This document shows positions 10,140 through 21,749 of a stretch of 64,000 bases of DNA, piece after piece. The stretch is taken from positions 68,696,887 through 68,760,886 of the forward strand of contig OX235262.1 in NCBI GenBank assembly GCA_944472135.2, written 5' to 3'. A program made the translations under genes and the position numbers. This stretch comes from Trichobilharzia regenti. Its lineage: Eukaryota; Platyhelminthes; Trematoda; Strigeidida; Schistosomatidae. The notes beneath the pieces are model-generated. The model was not told the origin of the DNA. It saw nothing but the letters and a program-made list of their open reading frames with translations, and did not search any database. The stretch's first letter is position 1. Every line of letters starts with the position of its first letter.

Positions 10140-10860
10140 GATGGAAGTAGACTTGCCTCTTTCGGAAGATATCAATCTCGCTAAATATGCTGATAAACTG
10201 GCTGTCTCTTTTCCATTTACTTCCTGATCTGACTGTTGCAAACTGAATAGCTTTTTGGTCTTATGTTAAATCCCTCCAAATGTCAGATGATTGCCTTCAC
10301 ATTCAGACATAAACTTGATCTACATGAACTGGTTAGTTCACATGGTGCTTGTGGCATAAAGAGCACTGAAACAGAAATCAAGTGAAGTACTAAACATCTT
10401 CGAATAGTTTTTCCCACTGACCTTTCTTGATCATCCCGTATCTCGGTGATATCTAAGAAAATGTTCCATCTAAACTTCTATATTGAGAAGTTAAGACAAT
10501 CAAGTATCACTCAGCCTTCACTTTTGCAGTTTGTTAACTCTTGCATCCTAATTATTATTCTTTATTACTGCCCTCTAGTCCTTCATAAACCAATCAAAAA
10601 GGACTCTATCATATGGAGAAGGATATTAAACGTTGTTAGTAGGTCAATCGGTGTGCCACTAAGTCAGCTCGATAGTATTGTAGTCATCAGATACCTGAAG
10701 TCATGTGAAAAGTGGGTTAGATCTAATATTGTCTGAATCTCATCACCTTCTTTATTCACAACTTCCATCTTGCTTCTCATCACGAAGGACAGGAGGTTAG
10801 TACAAAAGATTATATGTTCACCCAACTAAGAACAAAAAATTAACTATACCTTATTTGGTC
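10140..10860 (+). pseudogene. CR1/jockey-like non-LTR retrotransposon fragment
   Basis: Near 10176-10220 the frame reads AKYADKLAVSFPF, a YADD-type RT motif with the second Asp replaced. A later frame (10446-10736) reads MFHLNFYIEKLRQS, FVNSCILIIILYYCPL, RILNVVSRSIGVPLSQLDSI. This matches the thumb and C-terminal part of CR1-type ORFs, where NSCILPVILYC and RxLxxxSRxxGV are typical. Frames are shifted and interrupted. It is the only CR1-like copy seen here; the others are RTE-like. Confidence 0.7.
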
Positions 10861-11159
10861 CACCCACGTTCTATATGATAGAGAAGGCGTTAAGCGATGA
10901 ACTTGTAACTTATTATGCAATTAACAAAATAAATGACTCTTTGGTCTTTTATTTGTAATTTATGGTAACACTATTCCGGTTATCTTATAATTTTAGTTAT
11001 TATTATGATTCTGTACTTTCTGTGCGTTGAGGTTTCTGTAACACTTTGACCGGTCTTGTGTGGTACGGTCGCTAGGCCCACTTCCGACCCTCCCTCTTTA
11101 CCCGGGCTTGAGACCGGCTAGAAAACTTGCGAGTTAGTAAACTAGCCAACTTCTCAACA

Positions 11160-11450
11160 AGTATATAAGAGAAAACGTACATGGATCAGGCATACGTTGA
11201 GGAGGCCATTGAATGATGTCGCGCACCAGGCCTTCGCTAGAGTGGAATCTCAACGGGAAGTGACGAGTGGATCGTCGGTGCGATAGTGACATGGAGGAGA
11301 TGGTGTTGCGAGGAGGAGAGGAGAGATTATGGGCAATCGTGTGGCTAGTCAGCTGAAGAGGACAGAAGAAAATAGAACAAAGTGGAGATGTGTTGTTGTT
11401 TTTTTATTTTCCACTCGGAACCAAAGAGAATAATAAAATAATACTCTTTG
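11160..11450 (+). mobile_element. RTE-like 3' end (family E)
   Basis: 5'-truncated copy of the family E terminus: CATACGTTGAGGAGGCC, CGCGCACCAGGCC, GACATGGAGGAG, GGACAGAAGAAAATAGAAC, then AATAATAAAATAATA. Homologous to 51650-51925 and, in reverse, to 44500-44800. Too short to retain enzyme motifs. Confidence 0.7.
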
Positions 11451-12935
11451 TGCCTTTTTAAATAATTGTTACTGCTAATAATAAAAAGTTGCCATTATCA
11501 CTTTTGGTTACCAATACCATGTAATGTTTTATTGTTGTTGGCATTATGTAAATTAGATGCAATATTTAACCGAATGCTGAGAATTTCATGCAACTGATTT
11601 TAAACGGCATGTTACTAAGTCATTCAAAAGACACAAGATTTATAAGAGAACTAAAATTTGGACAGATTTCCTCCAACGTATTTGAACAGGCTAACAACAT
11701 GTCGGTTAATCTCAGTCTTCCATATTGTATCAAAAGTAATGTTTTGGAACAAAGCAAGTTATTATTATTATTATTGTTGTTGTTAAGTTGTGTGATCAGA
11801 TCATCATAGATAGATAGGCTTTTATGGGGCTCGTTCACACCATAATAATAGAAGTGTTGATTGACGTTATAACACGACTGAAGGTTAAACAACATGTTGC
11901 TAGGGTTATTCTAATACATACTTGATTAGATGTGTTCAAATACTGGTTCTCTCATAATCTCACGTCTTTTGAATGACTTAGTAACATGTTGTTTACGTTC
12001 AGACGTATAAAGCATGTTAACTCTTACTACTACTACGATGGTATTCATACTCAGAACTATGAATGAACCAGAATTGGGACATATTTAGCCTAATCTGTAG
12101 GTTGGTAATACAATGAATGACAATACATACTGACTAAGTTTCGATTTGACACTACATGCCTCCTTCATACATTCAAGCCTCTTAAAAAGATGACATTTAC
12201 AAACAAAGACAACAAAGCATTCTACAAAATAGATCAAAACTAATGCTATTATTATTATTATTATTATTATTATAGCACATTAATGAAGAGAGTAAATGTT
12301 TCACACTACAACTTTCTGTTTTGACTTCAATCTATTATGTCTATTTAATTTATATGTATAAATATCAAGCGGAGCAGTAACAATAAATTCAACCACTAGT
12401 TTTTATACTTCAGATATGTGTGTGTATATATTTTTTTTCAATACATCTTTTGATGTCAAGAGACTGACAGTATGAGGTATATATTGTTAGGTTATTCAAA
12501 AGCATTAGAATAAATTTGTCCAACTTCTAGTTCACCTATAATCTCATGTGTTTGGATGACTAAGTAGTACATCTTATACTAAAAGCCGACATCACAGTAT
12601 CCTAAAGTATTAATTTTATTATTATTATTATTAATGTTAGCAAAGTCCAATGTAGTTATAATTAGCGGTATTGTTAAAACATGCCATTAGAGCCACTCTA
12701 AATAATCCTATCATCAAATAATATTCTATGTTGTCCACTAGCATTAACCTAAATTTTTGACCTAAGTAACTAAAGTTGGAAATCATGTGATACATAAGAT
12801 TAACATTTGAGTTGTTTTAATGTACTATAAGGAGCACGCTTTTGTATAGAGACAATACAAGTGTGAGTAAATGCAGTTGTTCGGATTTTCCTTAATGCCA
12901 CCTTCAATAACTGCCGAAGTTCATACTATTCTATT
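11451..12935. other. AT-rich region with inverted repeat and ATT runs
   Basis: No coding potential. It contains the inverted repeat at 11608-11988, an ATT run near 12246-12274, and near 12525-12570 another partial copy of the arm (CACCTATAATCTCATGTGTT). Confidence 0.5.
11608..11988. repeat. Inverted repeat with ~52-bp arms (family L)
   Basis: Left arm 11608-11660 begins CATGTTACTAAGTCATTCAA. The right arm 11937-11988 is its reverse complement at roughly 85 percent identity. About 275 bp lies between. A third, single arm-like piece sits near 12525-12575, so the arm is a repeat sequence. A foldback or MITE-type element is possible. Confidence 0.5.
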
Positions 12936-12941
12936 TTTTTT

Positions 12942-13117
12942 TATTATAGCTTGATTCCACATCGTATTTTTGGCACAACTATTGAATTTTCAGCATGTGA
13001 TATTAGCAGCCCAATTTTTCAGGCCGACCATTGATATCGGGCGTGCGTCGGCAGGGGATCGAATCCCAGACCATATGCATGGTCGGCAAGAGTCCTAACC
13101 GCTGTGCTACCGACGAA
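12942..13117 (-). mobile_element. SINE family B
   Basis: The head on the minus strand (about 13117-13030) has tRNA-like boxes; ATCGAATCCCAGACC is box B reversed. The body is shared with 1287-1400, 29862-29940 and 59266-59350. The 3' end is a T-rich (plus strand) run, that is, an A-rich tail. Confidence 0.75.
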
Positions 13118-13585
13118 CACAGACATATAAAGGATATACGCTTTTGGAGCTGGAGTTACCATGGTTGCTGGCACCAAACTTGCCCTCCAATTGGTCCTCT
13201 TTAAAGGATACGGTGTCACTTTTTTAACTATACTCCTATGCAGGTCTGTATGTCTTTGTACTAAATTAAATTACTGACATATTGTGTAATTGATAGGACA
13301 GTGAAGAGGTGTTTCTTAGCAGAATTGTTTATTTAGCAAAATAATGATGTACGGTTGTGGTAAATGAAGGAACTATTACATTAAAATTTCCATTTGTAAA
13401 AAAGTACTCATACTCTTCTTCTTTTCCCCTACCTTTCACGCCTCTTATATTGTTTCACATAGATCTTTCATTTCTCTTCTTTGCAATTTTTTAATCCATT
13501 GCTCTGCTGCTATCCAACATTCTTGCAGAAGACATTGCTCACTGTATACTACTTACAAAATCTTATCAGTAGCACAAGACATTAT
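13118..13585. other. Spacer, no feature
   Basis: No recognised sequence. Confidence 0.4.
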
Positions 13586-13587
13586 TA

Positions 13588-14230
13588 TTATTTATTATTA
13601 TATCCTTTAATTCCTAGAGGAACATAGGGCTTCAGCCGCGCGTCTCCATTGCCTTCGGTTTTCTGCCAACTTTTCACCCCGCTCCAAGTCTCCCCATATG
13701 CTTTTATCTCCTCTTCACATAACCTCCTCCAAGTCACCCTTGCACTGACGACCAACTCGCCGCTTCCCTTTCGGGTTCCACTCGAGGGCTTGTCTAGTGA
13801 TGTCACTTGATGGCTCGTTTTCTCAGAGTATGGCCAGCCAATCCATCTCCATTTCTTCCTGCCTATTTGTTTCACAACCGGTTCCTGGTTGGTTCGCTGA
13901 TTGCCAGAGATCCCTGTTGCTGATATTTTCTGGCCAGCCATCTGATATTGAGTGGTATTGAGCGAAGACAACTGTCAGTGAAGGTCTGTAGTTTGTTGGA
14001 GGTGCTCTTTATGACGCACCAAGTCTCTGATCCGTATAGTAGCACTGACTGACTTCACATTGAAGTTGAAAATCCGGATGTTATTTTTGATGCTGAGTGC
14101 TGTTGACCTCCACACAGACTCGGTGAGAGTAATGAAAGCTTGTCTTACTTTTCCGATTCTGGCTTTGATATCTTCGTCAGTTCCGCCTGTAGTTGAAACG
14201 ATGCTTCCCAGGTAGGTAGCACAAGACATA
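13588..14230 (-). pseudogene. RTE-like ORF C-terminus (subfamily E2), frameshifted
   Basis: Minus-strand frame 14229-13975 reads YLGSIVSTTGGTDEDIKARI, then GKVRQAFITL, SIKNNIRIFNFNVKSV: the conserved post-RT region of RTE-type ORFs. After a shift, frame 13971-13588 reads KKWRWIGW and SARVTWRRLCEEE and ends YVPLGIKGYNNK, the extreme C-terminus and AAT-rich 3' end. At least two frameshifts separate the pieces. Subfamily E2 differs from E by a CGCGCGTCTCC..TTCAGC-type end, and includes 19990-20270 and 37920-38300. Confidence 0.8.
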
Positions 14231-14610
14231 GTGTTTTGTTAAGCAAAGATTAATAAAGAAAACTATCTCCACACCTATATCTATTTTAATTAATTTACTA
14301 TTTAGTAATGTTTAAGCCAGTTGTGTTTAAGACTTTATTAGTTCATATGGAAATCAAAAAGTTGGCTAATTCATTCGAGATTAATAGTCGGAATCCTTTG
14401 TGAAAGACCTTTATTGGTGGTTATTAGATACTACCAAGTCGATTAATCAGTGATTGAAAACTAAATGGCAAAATGAACAGATACGTTGCTTCAGAGATCG
14501 TTTATGTGCCAAATCAATATATGGTCATATAAAGTATTCACTTGTAATGTAGAAGATTCATCTGTATTCAATAATTTGAGTGTGTGTTTGGTAATGTTAG
14601 ATGTACTGAT
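14231..14610. other. Spacer, no feature
   Basis: AT-rich, nothing recognised. Confidence 0.4.
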
Positions 14611-14840
14611 TTTTTCCTTCACGTTTCCAGTGGAACATAGAGCCTCAAGCTAGTGGCTTGAAGTTTCTGTAGAAGTGTTTATTTTTTACAGGATGGGGTT
14701 GCTAGCCTAATTCCCAACCTTCCCGCTTTGCCAATTCTATTACTAGCTTAACGAGGCAAAGGAGTGAGTCGGCCGGGGATTGAACCCCAGACCACGTGCA
14801 TGGTCGGCGAGCTTCCTAACCGCTATACCACGGACTCACT
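14611..14840 (-). mobile_element. SINE family A
   Basis: On the minus strand the head starts GTGAGTCCGTGG and contains GGTTCAATCCCCGGCC (box B). The body ends GAACGTGAAGGAAAAA-like, seen reversed at 14611. It lies about 50 bp from the end of Penelope fragment 3. Confidence 0.8.
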
Positions 14841-14892
14841 GGTAGCAGAGCGTGGTTGATTGTGAGAATTGTGATAAAGAAAGAAAGATCGA

Positions 14893-15230
14893 ATTCGCAG
14901 TATAGAATGATATCATTCTATTTCACAGGTTCCATTTTATCAACTACAAGCTACCTGAAATTGTTATGGGTATAAATAATAACAGTATTATTCTTCAATG
15001 TTTGAATGGTAGTAGGGAAAATATTATAAAATTAACTCATACGAATTTTGAGCATTACAATTTTCAGTTTAAGTTAGCATCAGTTTATATGGTTCCAAAG
15101 TAGAAAAGAGGGTGAGGAGGAGCTGAAGGGGGTTGGCCATAAGACAGAAAATAGAAAAATCCGATAAACAGTGTTAGCTTATAAGTTCAAAAAACAACTC
15201 AAGAAGGTTACAGTTCATAAGATTGAAATT
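14893..15230 (-). mobile_element. Terminal repeat of Penelope 3, with hammerhead-like fold
   Basis: The minus-strand 14952-14893 segment holds GTTGATAAAATGG, AACCTGTGAAATAGAATGAT, then ATCATTCTATACTGC. The TAGAATGATATCATTCTA palindrome is perfect and longer than in the other copies. The block 14985-15060 (GTTTGAATGGTAGTAGGGAA, TTAACTCATACGAATTTTGA) matches 980-1055 of Penelope 1. Confidence 0.6.
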
Positions 15231-15299
15231 TGCTCAGTTAGCTGAAATCACTAACATAGATGACTAATCAACGGTTACTCGAGGAGATAGATCAATTAT

Positions 15300-16220
15300 A
15301 CTGTCTTTCTGTGTTTAATTTGAAACACTCGATTTCAACTGTTTCAGCAAATTGGAATAAATTTTCTTCCCTTTGTATGTTTAAAATTTTGAAGGATTTG
15401 GAAATGTCGACGAAATGGCCCGTATCCACCACAAGGTGTCTGGTAATTGCACTTTATGAATATCCACTTCCCTTTAGGTATATGTTTCTTGATATAAGCT
15501 CAAAAAACCTCGTAGAAGGCCTTCTTCCTATTCTTCTAATGTACTTGCTCGTGCAAGTGCACGTAAATTTATAAATGCAGTTGGAGGTGACTTCAACAGG
15601 GTACTTATCGAGCATAGATTAGCTGTTGTATAGTTTCACTACCTCAGCTTCAAGGACGCACTTTTTTTATTGCTCCTTTCATTCTCTTGTCATTCTTTTG
15701 TGGTACTGCTTCTCTATTTGAATTGGAGACAGATAAACACTTTCTTCATTTCAACAGCTGGGTATTTGATTTTCTCGTCTTTCTTTTTGCTATACTTTAG
15801 GATAAATCCCTTGGGATGCCCATTTTCCTCCATGCATTTCTGATCAAGACCTAATACTTCTTCCACCTTGTTGGGTGAACATAGTTTCCTGACTCCGTCG
15901 TACAATCTTCTCGTTAATCCACGCTTATAGCTTATAGGACAGAAGCTGTTATAGCAAAGATATTGTCCCGTCCAGGTTTCTTTTCTATAGATAAACTTTT
16001 CGATTGTACCATTATTTCTACTTACATTAAAATCTATGAAACTGAATTCATCGTTACAATCCTATTCCATGATGAGTTTAATGTTTGTGTGGATCTCATT
16101 GTGATGGCCAAATAATACAGATGGGTGATTCATGTCGTTGCAAACAAAAAAAACGTACTATCATTGATGTGTTGACTGAATTCATCATGAAATACAAACG
16201 TCTTTCTTTCTCTGCCGAAA
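15300..16220 (-). pseudogene. Penelope-like element 3: RT C-terminus and endonuclease
   Basis: On the minus strand, from about 16110: EFSFIDFNVSRNNGTIEKF, then IYRKETWTGQYLCYNSFCPI, KRGLTRRLYDGVRKLC, matching the post-palm part of Penelope RTs. It is followed by MEENGHPKGFILKYSKKK. Further down (about 15500-15330) the endonuclease C-terminal half reads AITRHLVVDTGHFVDISKSF, then FQFAETVEIE. The YIG core is not clearly retained, and stops and shifts break the frame. The plus-strand frame at 15260-15574 is the antisense shadow of this region. Confidence 0.75.
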
Positions 16221-16472
16221 TTTCTCATGCGAACTAAGTACATGAAATTGTTGGGAGAATTCTTTGCATATTTTGAACGAATTATTTTACGAAAACACCT
16301 AAATACTTAAATCCGATGACTATTTGACTTAAAAGATTGGAAATTATTTAAAATATCATAACAAGTTCAATTATTTCTCACTTCTAGTTTGGTAATAATG
16401 GACCAATAGAAAATTGGATGATTCAATGTGTGATTTTATCCATTTACCTGATTCAGTTGAATGCCATGATCA

Positions 16473-16706
16473 TTTTTTTTCCTTCACGTTCCCCAGTGGA
16501 ACATAGGGCTTCAAGCTAGTGGCTTGAAGTTTCTGTAGCAGGGTTTATTTTTTTTACAGGATGGGGTTGCTAGCCACATGCCCAACCTTTCCTCTTTACC
16601 AGCATTATTTCTGGCTTAGCGAGGTAAAGGATTGCGTCGGCCGGGAATCGAACCCCGGACCATGTGCATGGCCGGCGAGCGTCCTAACCGCTATGCCACC
16701 GACGCC
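16473..16706 (-). mobile_element. SINE family A
   Basis: A well-kept copy. The minus-strand head GGCGTCGGTGGCATAGCGGT is followed by a GGTCCGGGGTTCGATTCCCG-type box B and the ACCAGAAATAATGCTGG body, ending at CGTGAAGGAAAAAAAA. The head can fold into a tRNA-like cloverleaf with a GCGTCGG/CCGACGC acceptor stem. Confidence 0.85.
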
Positions 16707-16869
16707 CATAATCATGTTATACAACAATAAATCTGTAAAAGATGAGAGCATTGGAATCTAAGCCAGAGGTAATTGATACATTAATCGACGAGTCTTATGA
16801 AATCTTTACAAATGAAGATTAAACAAAACTTATTTATCAGAGGAAATATGATTTTTGAAAATGCCTCAA

Positions 16870-17150
16870 GCATAAACTACCGCTTATGTCCACCTCACTG
16901 TACATATACTGATTCACATGCTCGTGTGGAGCTGATAACACTGGATGTTGTTCTTCATAAATGCGTAGCTGAACACTACCTGGTTTAGTTAATGAAAGGT
17001 GAGCATACGACGAGGCAGTCTTCAATTTATGAACACTTTCTGGAGTCAGGTCATTCAGTCGCACGTGATTTATCCTTTAAAGTTATCTACAGGACCAAAT
17101 CCAACCACTCCTAACGCTCATGGTTTCTCCACTTGTACACACACAAAACT
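16870..17150 (+). pseudogene. Diverged Penelope-type endonuclease fragment
   Basis: Around 16960-17100 the frame reads CVAEHYLV, a stop, then RQSSIYEHFLESGHSVARDL, SFKVIYRTKS. This matches the EH-helix and S-x-I-x-x-H-x-x-x-x-G-H-x-V-D region of Penelope GIY-YIG endonucleases, but in a lineage different from the other copies here (VIYR rather than KMING). The YIG core is unrecognisable. Confidence 0.5.
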
Positions 17151-17159
17151 CTAGGTATC

Positions 17160-18185
17160 TATACATGGACAGAAACCTAAATCATGCATTCAAAAGCATG
17201 TTTACCTTGGTCATAGCAACCTTCTTTCATTTTATTCTATTTTATCACTTGGATTCGTCATTCCACTTCACTTCATCTTCACCTTCCTTTGTTGTTGTCA
17301 TTATTGTACTCTTAATTTTCTAGACAAAACTTGACCTACTTTCACAATGTTTAGTACCAATTCACTTCTTTGATAATCTTTGATAAAAAAGTTTTATAAT
17401 TCACCCACTTCAATACTACCCTCATAATACATCACATTCTAATTTGTCTCTATTCTTATCATACACAACAATGAAGTCGAAAATCCTTTATTTACTGTGA
17501 AAAGTCACGTTTAGATGGTGATCAGGATTTACTTACTTAAAAGCAAATCATTCTATGCTGTAAACACTTAATTTCAAGCATATTTGAAGGAAACTTTGGG
17601 GAGTGATTTCAGCTAGATGCACAATTAAGTCTTGCCTATCTGATAGTAAGCCCTGAAAAGATTCGAAAAGGTTCAGCATAAGCCTAACAATACTTCTGCT
17701 GCCATAACTTCGAAGCTTGAAGCCTGAAGTCCTAGGTTCTATTCTGGATAAAAGGAATGTGAAAAGAAACTAACGAATAGATATTTTGTACAGTTCTAGT
17801 CCTTATATTCTCTTAAATTCTCTTTCGTGCAATATTAATTAGCATTCTAGAGGCTGATATGATATTTCACGTATTTTAATCTTAGCCAACCAGAAATAAT
17901 TCGCGATGATAATACTCTAATGTGTCATATGACAAGGATCTTGAACGTGTACCTTCATTTTAGCCAGTCGACTTAAACAATGAAAGTTAAAACCCAGTTT
18001 TGAATGGTGAAAGCTATAGGCTAATAATGTCGAGGAAATCATTCACCGCCGCATTATAAATTGATTACACCAATAAACAACATTTTATCATATCTGTTTT
18101 TGTGGTTTTTTCAAATTCTTTTACTGACTAACTTGGCAGACTGTATAAGCACTCACTTTTTTGCATATTTCTTTTTCGAGTTTCA
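17160..18185. other. Spacer, no feature
   Basis: No family match. The small frames are AT-rich and unconvincing. Confidence 0.4.
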
Positions 18186-18189
18186 CCAT

Positions 18190-18618
18190 GGATAGATATC
18201 AGTTAGAGAACCACTGAAACCACCAGGGAGTACTAGACAGCTGTTTCCTGCTCCTAGTCCAGGACTCACTGGCAGTATGAATTCATCGGGTTTCGAACGC
18301 AGGACTTTCTGGTTACAACACAAGCTCATTTACCAATCAGCCAATGGGACCCGATTCACTGGTCAGTCCATGAATTCTAACTTCTAACAATTCGCGATTA
18401 TAACACGACCACCAACCAGTGTCATAGGCAGGGACTACATCCTCATTCCCGACAGGATGGATCCCCTTGGTCGTGACTTCACAGCAGAAATCTAGGCAGC
18501 CTCGTCCTATAGCAAGTCACTAGCGTACTGCCGATGATTCTCAAACTAGGATGAAACAGCTGTCCTGTGCTCTCTGGTTTTCAGTGATTCCCTCACTGAT
18601 ATTAGTCTGTGGTCAAAC
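18190..18618. mobile_element. Family D inverted dimer
   Basis: Left arm (minus) ATATCAGTTAGAGAACCACT, then GGAGTACTAGACAGCTGTTT and box-B-like TTTCGAACGCAGG. Right arm (plus) GCGTACTGCCGATGATTCTC, then AAACTAGGATGAAACAGCTG, TCCTGTGCTC and ACTGATATTAGTCTGTGGTC. The centre holds CCAACCAGTGTCATAGGCAG and GACAGGATGGATCC. Both arms hold relics of the hammerhead segment. Confidence 0.75.
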
Positions 18619-18868
18619 TGAAAAAAAGCATAATTCTGTATAAAGAATCATCTTTCCTGAGCTTTATGTCATCCTTTACTCACAAGCAAGATAGACAGAT
18701 TTGCCCAACTCTAGTTCAAAAGAAGCTAAGATTTATCAATAATCAAGTCTCATACCAGATGATATTGTATTTTATGTTTGTGATTACAATCAGCACTGAC
18801 TGAATACTAACGGACCTGACTATATTACCAAACTGGCATTGGTTAGAAGTATTTTACTCGGCAGAAAT

Positions 18869-18965
18869 ACTTAGATGGTTCGTGGCAATCGTCAGGAAGC
18901 CGTAGACTTAGGTTTAGTGCTAGTTGGCAGTCGTCAGCAAGGTGCACTTGCAATCTTCAAGAAAC
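18869..18965 (-). mobile_element. SINE family C, 3' fragment
   Basis: The reverse complement of the family C tail: GGCAATCGTCAGGAAGCC, TTAGTGCTAGTTGGCAGTCG, AGCAAGG. The head is missing. Confidence 0.6.
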
Positions 18966-19124
18966 TAATTAATAATTAAAAAGTAATATAACAATATGTT
19001 CAAATCGCAAGTCATTAAAACAATCAGTACAGATACAAATTAACAATCGATCACGACAATGATTGTCAGGCGGTAAAATTATGTCATTCATGCAGAGAAT
19101 TCAAATAAATCCAATTCATATTTA

Positions 19125-19235
19125 GTCTTACATTGAAGATGGCATCTAGGCAGACAACGAAAGCTCCACAATGAAAGCACTCAGCTCAGAAAACTCAACC
19201 AAATAAAAATCACTCACCTGAGCTACAAATTTCCG
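19125..19235 (+). repeat. Family K repeat, decayed hammerhead-like segment
   Basis: GAAGATGGCATCTAGGCAG, ACAACGAAAGCTCC, AGCTCAGAAAACTCAACC and CACCTGAGCTACAAATTT. The copy at 43745-43885 shares the CTCAGAGAAC and TTTGTAGCTCAGGTG blocks and has a much clearer hammerhead-like core. Confidence 0.4.
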
Positions 19236-19239
19236 TGAA

Positions 19240-19985
19240 TATTTCAAAGATAGTATCTAATATTTTTCATCACTGACTTCTCAGAAATCTTGAAGACATT
19301 GAAAAAGTGGCTAAGATAAACTGTCAGTAATTTTTTTCTTACTGACTGGCCTAAACATACCCAACCTATAGCTTTTTCAATAGACTAGATGATTGAGTAC
19401 TATGTGAGGGGTGCATGAATAAGCACTCTCAGCTGTCATTAGCTATCTACTGAACTGTTCAAGGTGATTAACCTCAAGACCTCTGGCTAGTGAGTCTGCA
19501 ATTCTATACGTAACTGAAATGTTAAAGTAATTGTTGGTAACTAGTATGGTGAAATAAGATGGTTCGTGGACGAGTAACTACAATATCAATAAAGCTCTTC
19601 ATGATGATCAACTAACTGATCATGAGTAATCATTGAAATGATGAGAAGAAAAAGATAGTTAATCACATTTCTGTTACTTAATGACCGGTTGTACTAGATG
19701 AGTGGTTGTCCTTCAGCATTAGAAGACAGAATTAGTCATTAACTTACAGAGATGTTATTATGTAATATAATAATATAAATAATACTAGACGGTTACTTTG
19801 ATCTATAGCATGAGAGCATGATGTGTGATTTTATCCGTTAGAAAATGATAACAAAATCTTATCAAAAGTGGAAAAAAAACTTCATACACCCATTCCTTTG
19901 ATTGATTTTAACAGAGTTTGCCTTGTTCAGAGATCAAGAAGAGTCACTTAGCAGTTATTGCTTCTTTAGAGCAAAGAGTTTAAAT
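19240..19985. other. Spacer, no feature
   Basis: No recognised repeat or gene. Confidence 0.4.
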
Positions 19986-19989
19986 GCAG

Positions 19990-20270
19990 TAGATGTTGAC
20001 GAAATATCAACACCTTGTATTCAATATCAGTTATACAGCGCTGAGAAAACCATCAAGTGACATCACTAGACAAGCCCTTGAGTGGAACCCGAAAGGGAGG
20101 CGGCGAGTCGGTCGTCCAAGGGTGACTTGGAGGAGGTCATGCGAGGAGGAGATGAAGGCATGTGGACAGACCTGGAGCAGGGTTGAAAAGTTGTCAGGAA
20201 ACCGAAGTCAATGGAGGTGTGCAGCTGAAGCCCTATGTTCCTCTAGGAACTAAAGGATACAATAATAATA
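19990..20270 (+). pseudogene. RTE-like ORF C-terminus (subfamily E2) with AAT tail
   Basis: One open frame from 19993 to 20253 contains RKPSSDITRQALEWNPKGRR, RVGRPRVTWRRSCEEEMKA, WRCAAEALCSSRN: the C-terminal zone of RTE-type ORFs. The 3' end is AATAATAATAATA. It is 5'-truncated just after the W-I-G-W-type segment. Confidence 0.8.
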
Positions 20271-20820
20271 ATAATATACAGCGATATTCTTGCTATACCC
20301 CATTTCTCATCTTTTCATTTTGTTGTCCTCACATAAGTTAATAATGTGCCTCATTCCTTTCTCCTCAAACATTAACAGTCAGCTATCACTTCCTAACTCG
20401 ATATCTGGTATTGAGTGATAGGAAAACTCTACACAAATGCCTTTCGTCCTATTCAGAGCTCTTCAGTTGAAGTTATGTGTGTGTGTGCGGGTCTGCATCC
20501 AAGTAAGCATTAACGTATTCATTTGAACTTTACCTTATTAGAGTTACAAATAGCAGGAAGTCATAAACGTTTAAGCTAGTCAATGCGAAACTTTACTTTG
20601 TTTAATCTGTTCCTGTATGTGTCTGAACCGATCAAATTCTGCAGATGTATAAAACAACTCTGATATTTTCTATAATGAGATGTTTATTATACTTTTTATA
20701 GTGACTATCAGTGGAATCATTTACAAACCTTTCTTCTCTTTCACAGTGACAACACTAAAACTGACTACGGTATAAATGCATCCAACTGACAAGTTCAAAA
20801 TGTGACTAAACGTGGATTCC
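20271..20820. other. Spacer, no feature
   Basis: Nothing recognised. Confidence 0.4.
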
Positions 20821-20829
20821 ACTATTAAT

Positions 20830-21430
20830 CAGTACCATATATGATCTGTCTGTCTGTTTTCGACATAGAACTTTGTACATATGTGCGGCAGTTCAAGCCG
20901 CCACACTCCCTTCAGGCAGCACACAAAGCAACAGAAGAAAGTAGAAGAAATGCATAATAGAGATAGTTAACAGAGGTGTGAGACAAAGGAAGAGTAATAA
21001 CGAAGAACAATATAGTTTCATTGAAAATAAGTCACAGTGAGTGGTTGCATATGCACCATTGAGAACTATGAGTTTGAGCCATATCACCAATTGTTTCCAG
21101 CCCGTCATTGGTTTTCACCGTCCCGAGGACCCAAACCAGGAATTCTACATCTTCCTACGTGGCTTAAACTAACTGTTGTAGATTTCATTGACTGGTGAAT
21201 CCATATTTTGGTTTGACCGCCGCTATCTGTTTTCTAGCCTGACCTTATATCAGCTAACATTGCCTGTTGAGGAAAGCGATGATTAGGCATACGTAACACA
21301 TGTCCTAACCATCTCAGTCGATGTAATTTCACAGCCTCATCGATTGATTTTCCCTCCTTACCTAGAACTCGACACCTAATCTCAATATTGCTCACCTTAT
21401 TATATGATATGATAAGGAATGCATACTTCG
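20830..21430 (-). mobile_element. RTE-like 3' end, second lineage (family G)
   Basis: Read on the minus strand, this matches the C-terminus of another RTE-type ORF (L-R-W-L-G-H-V-L-R-M-type block near 21330-21280; G-W-G-P-R-type block near 21130; M-A-Q-N-type block near 21080), then a 3' region with a run of A/G and the end near the GCGGCTTGAACTGCC segment. It is homologous to 42780-43400 and, in opposite orientation, to 32740-33600 and 47140-47570. Frames are interrupted. Confidence 0.65.
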
Positions 21431-21749
21431 TGATAACTTTCTTCTGATAAACTTATTCATTTTAAACCTCTTCATTAAATAACAAATTTCATTTACAAAT
21501 CACTGTTATCGAGATTAGTCCCGTCATAACTTAATGGATAGGTGTTGTATATTAGTGTATGCTTGACTTATGGTACAAATCACACTAATCGCAAAGTCAT
21601 CGTGCTTCATCAACGACACTAAAATCATCCATCTAAGCCACAAATCTTCATCATTATTTAATTCAATTGTAGATTTTCCCGTCAATTGATTGAGTTGAAG
21701 TGCTCGGTCTCAGGTGAACATGTCGGCTTCTTGTGCAGATGCTTAGACG

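Noticed and set aside
15260..15574. 104-codon plus-strand open frame
   Set aside because: The minus strand of the same stretch encodes the C-terminal half of a Penelope endonuclease, so this is its antisense shadow.
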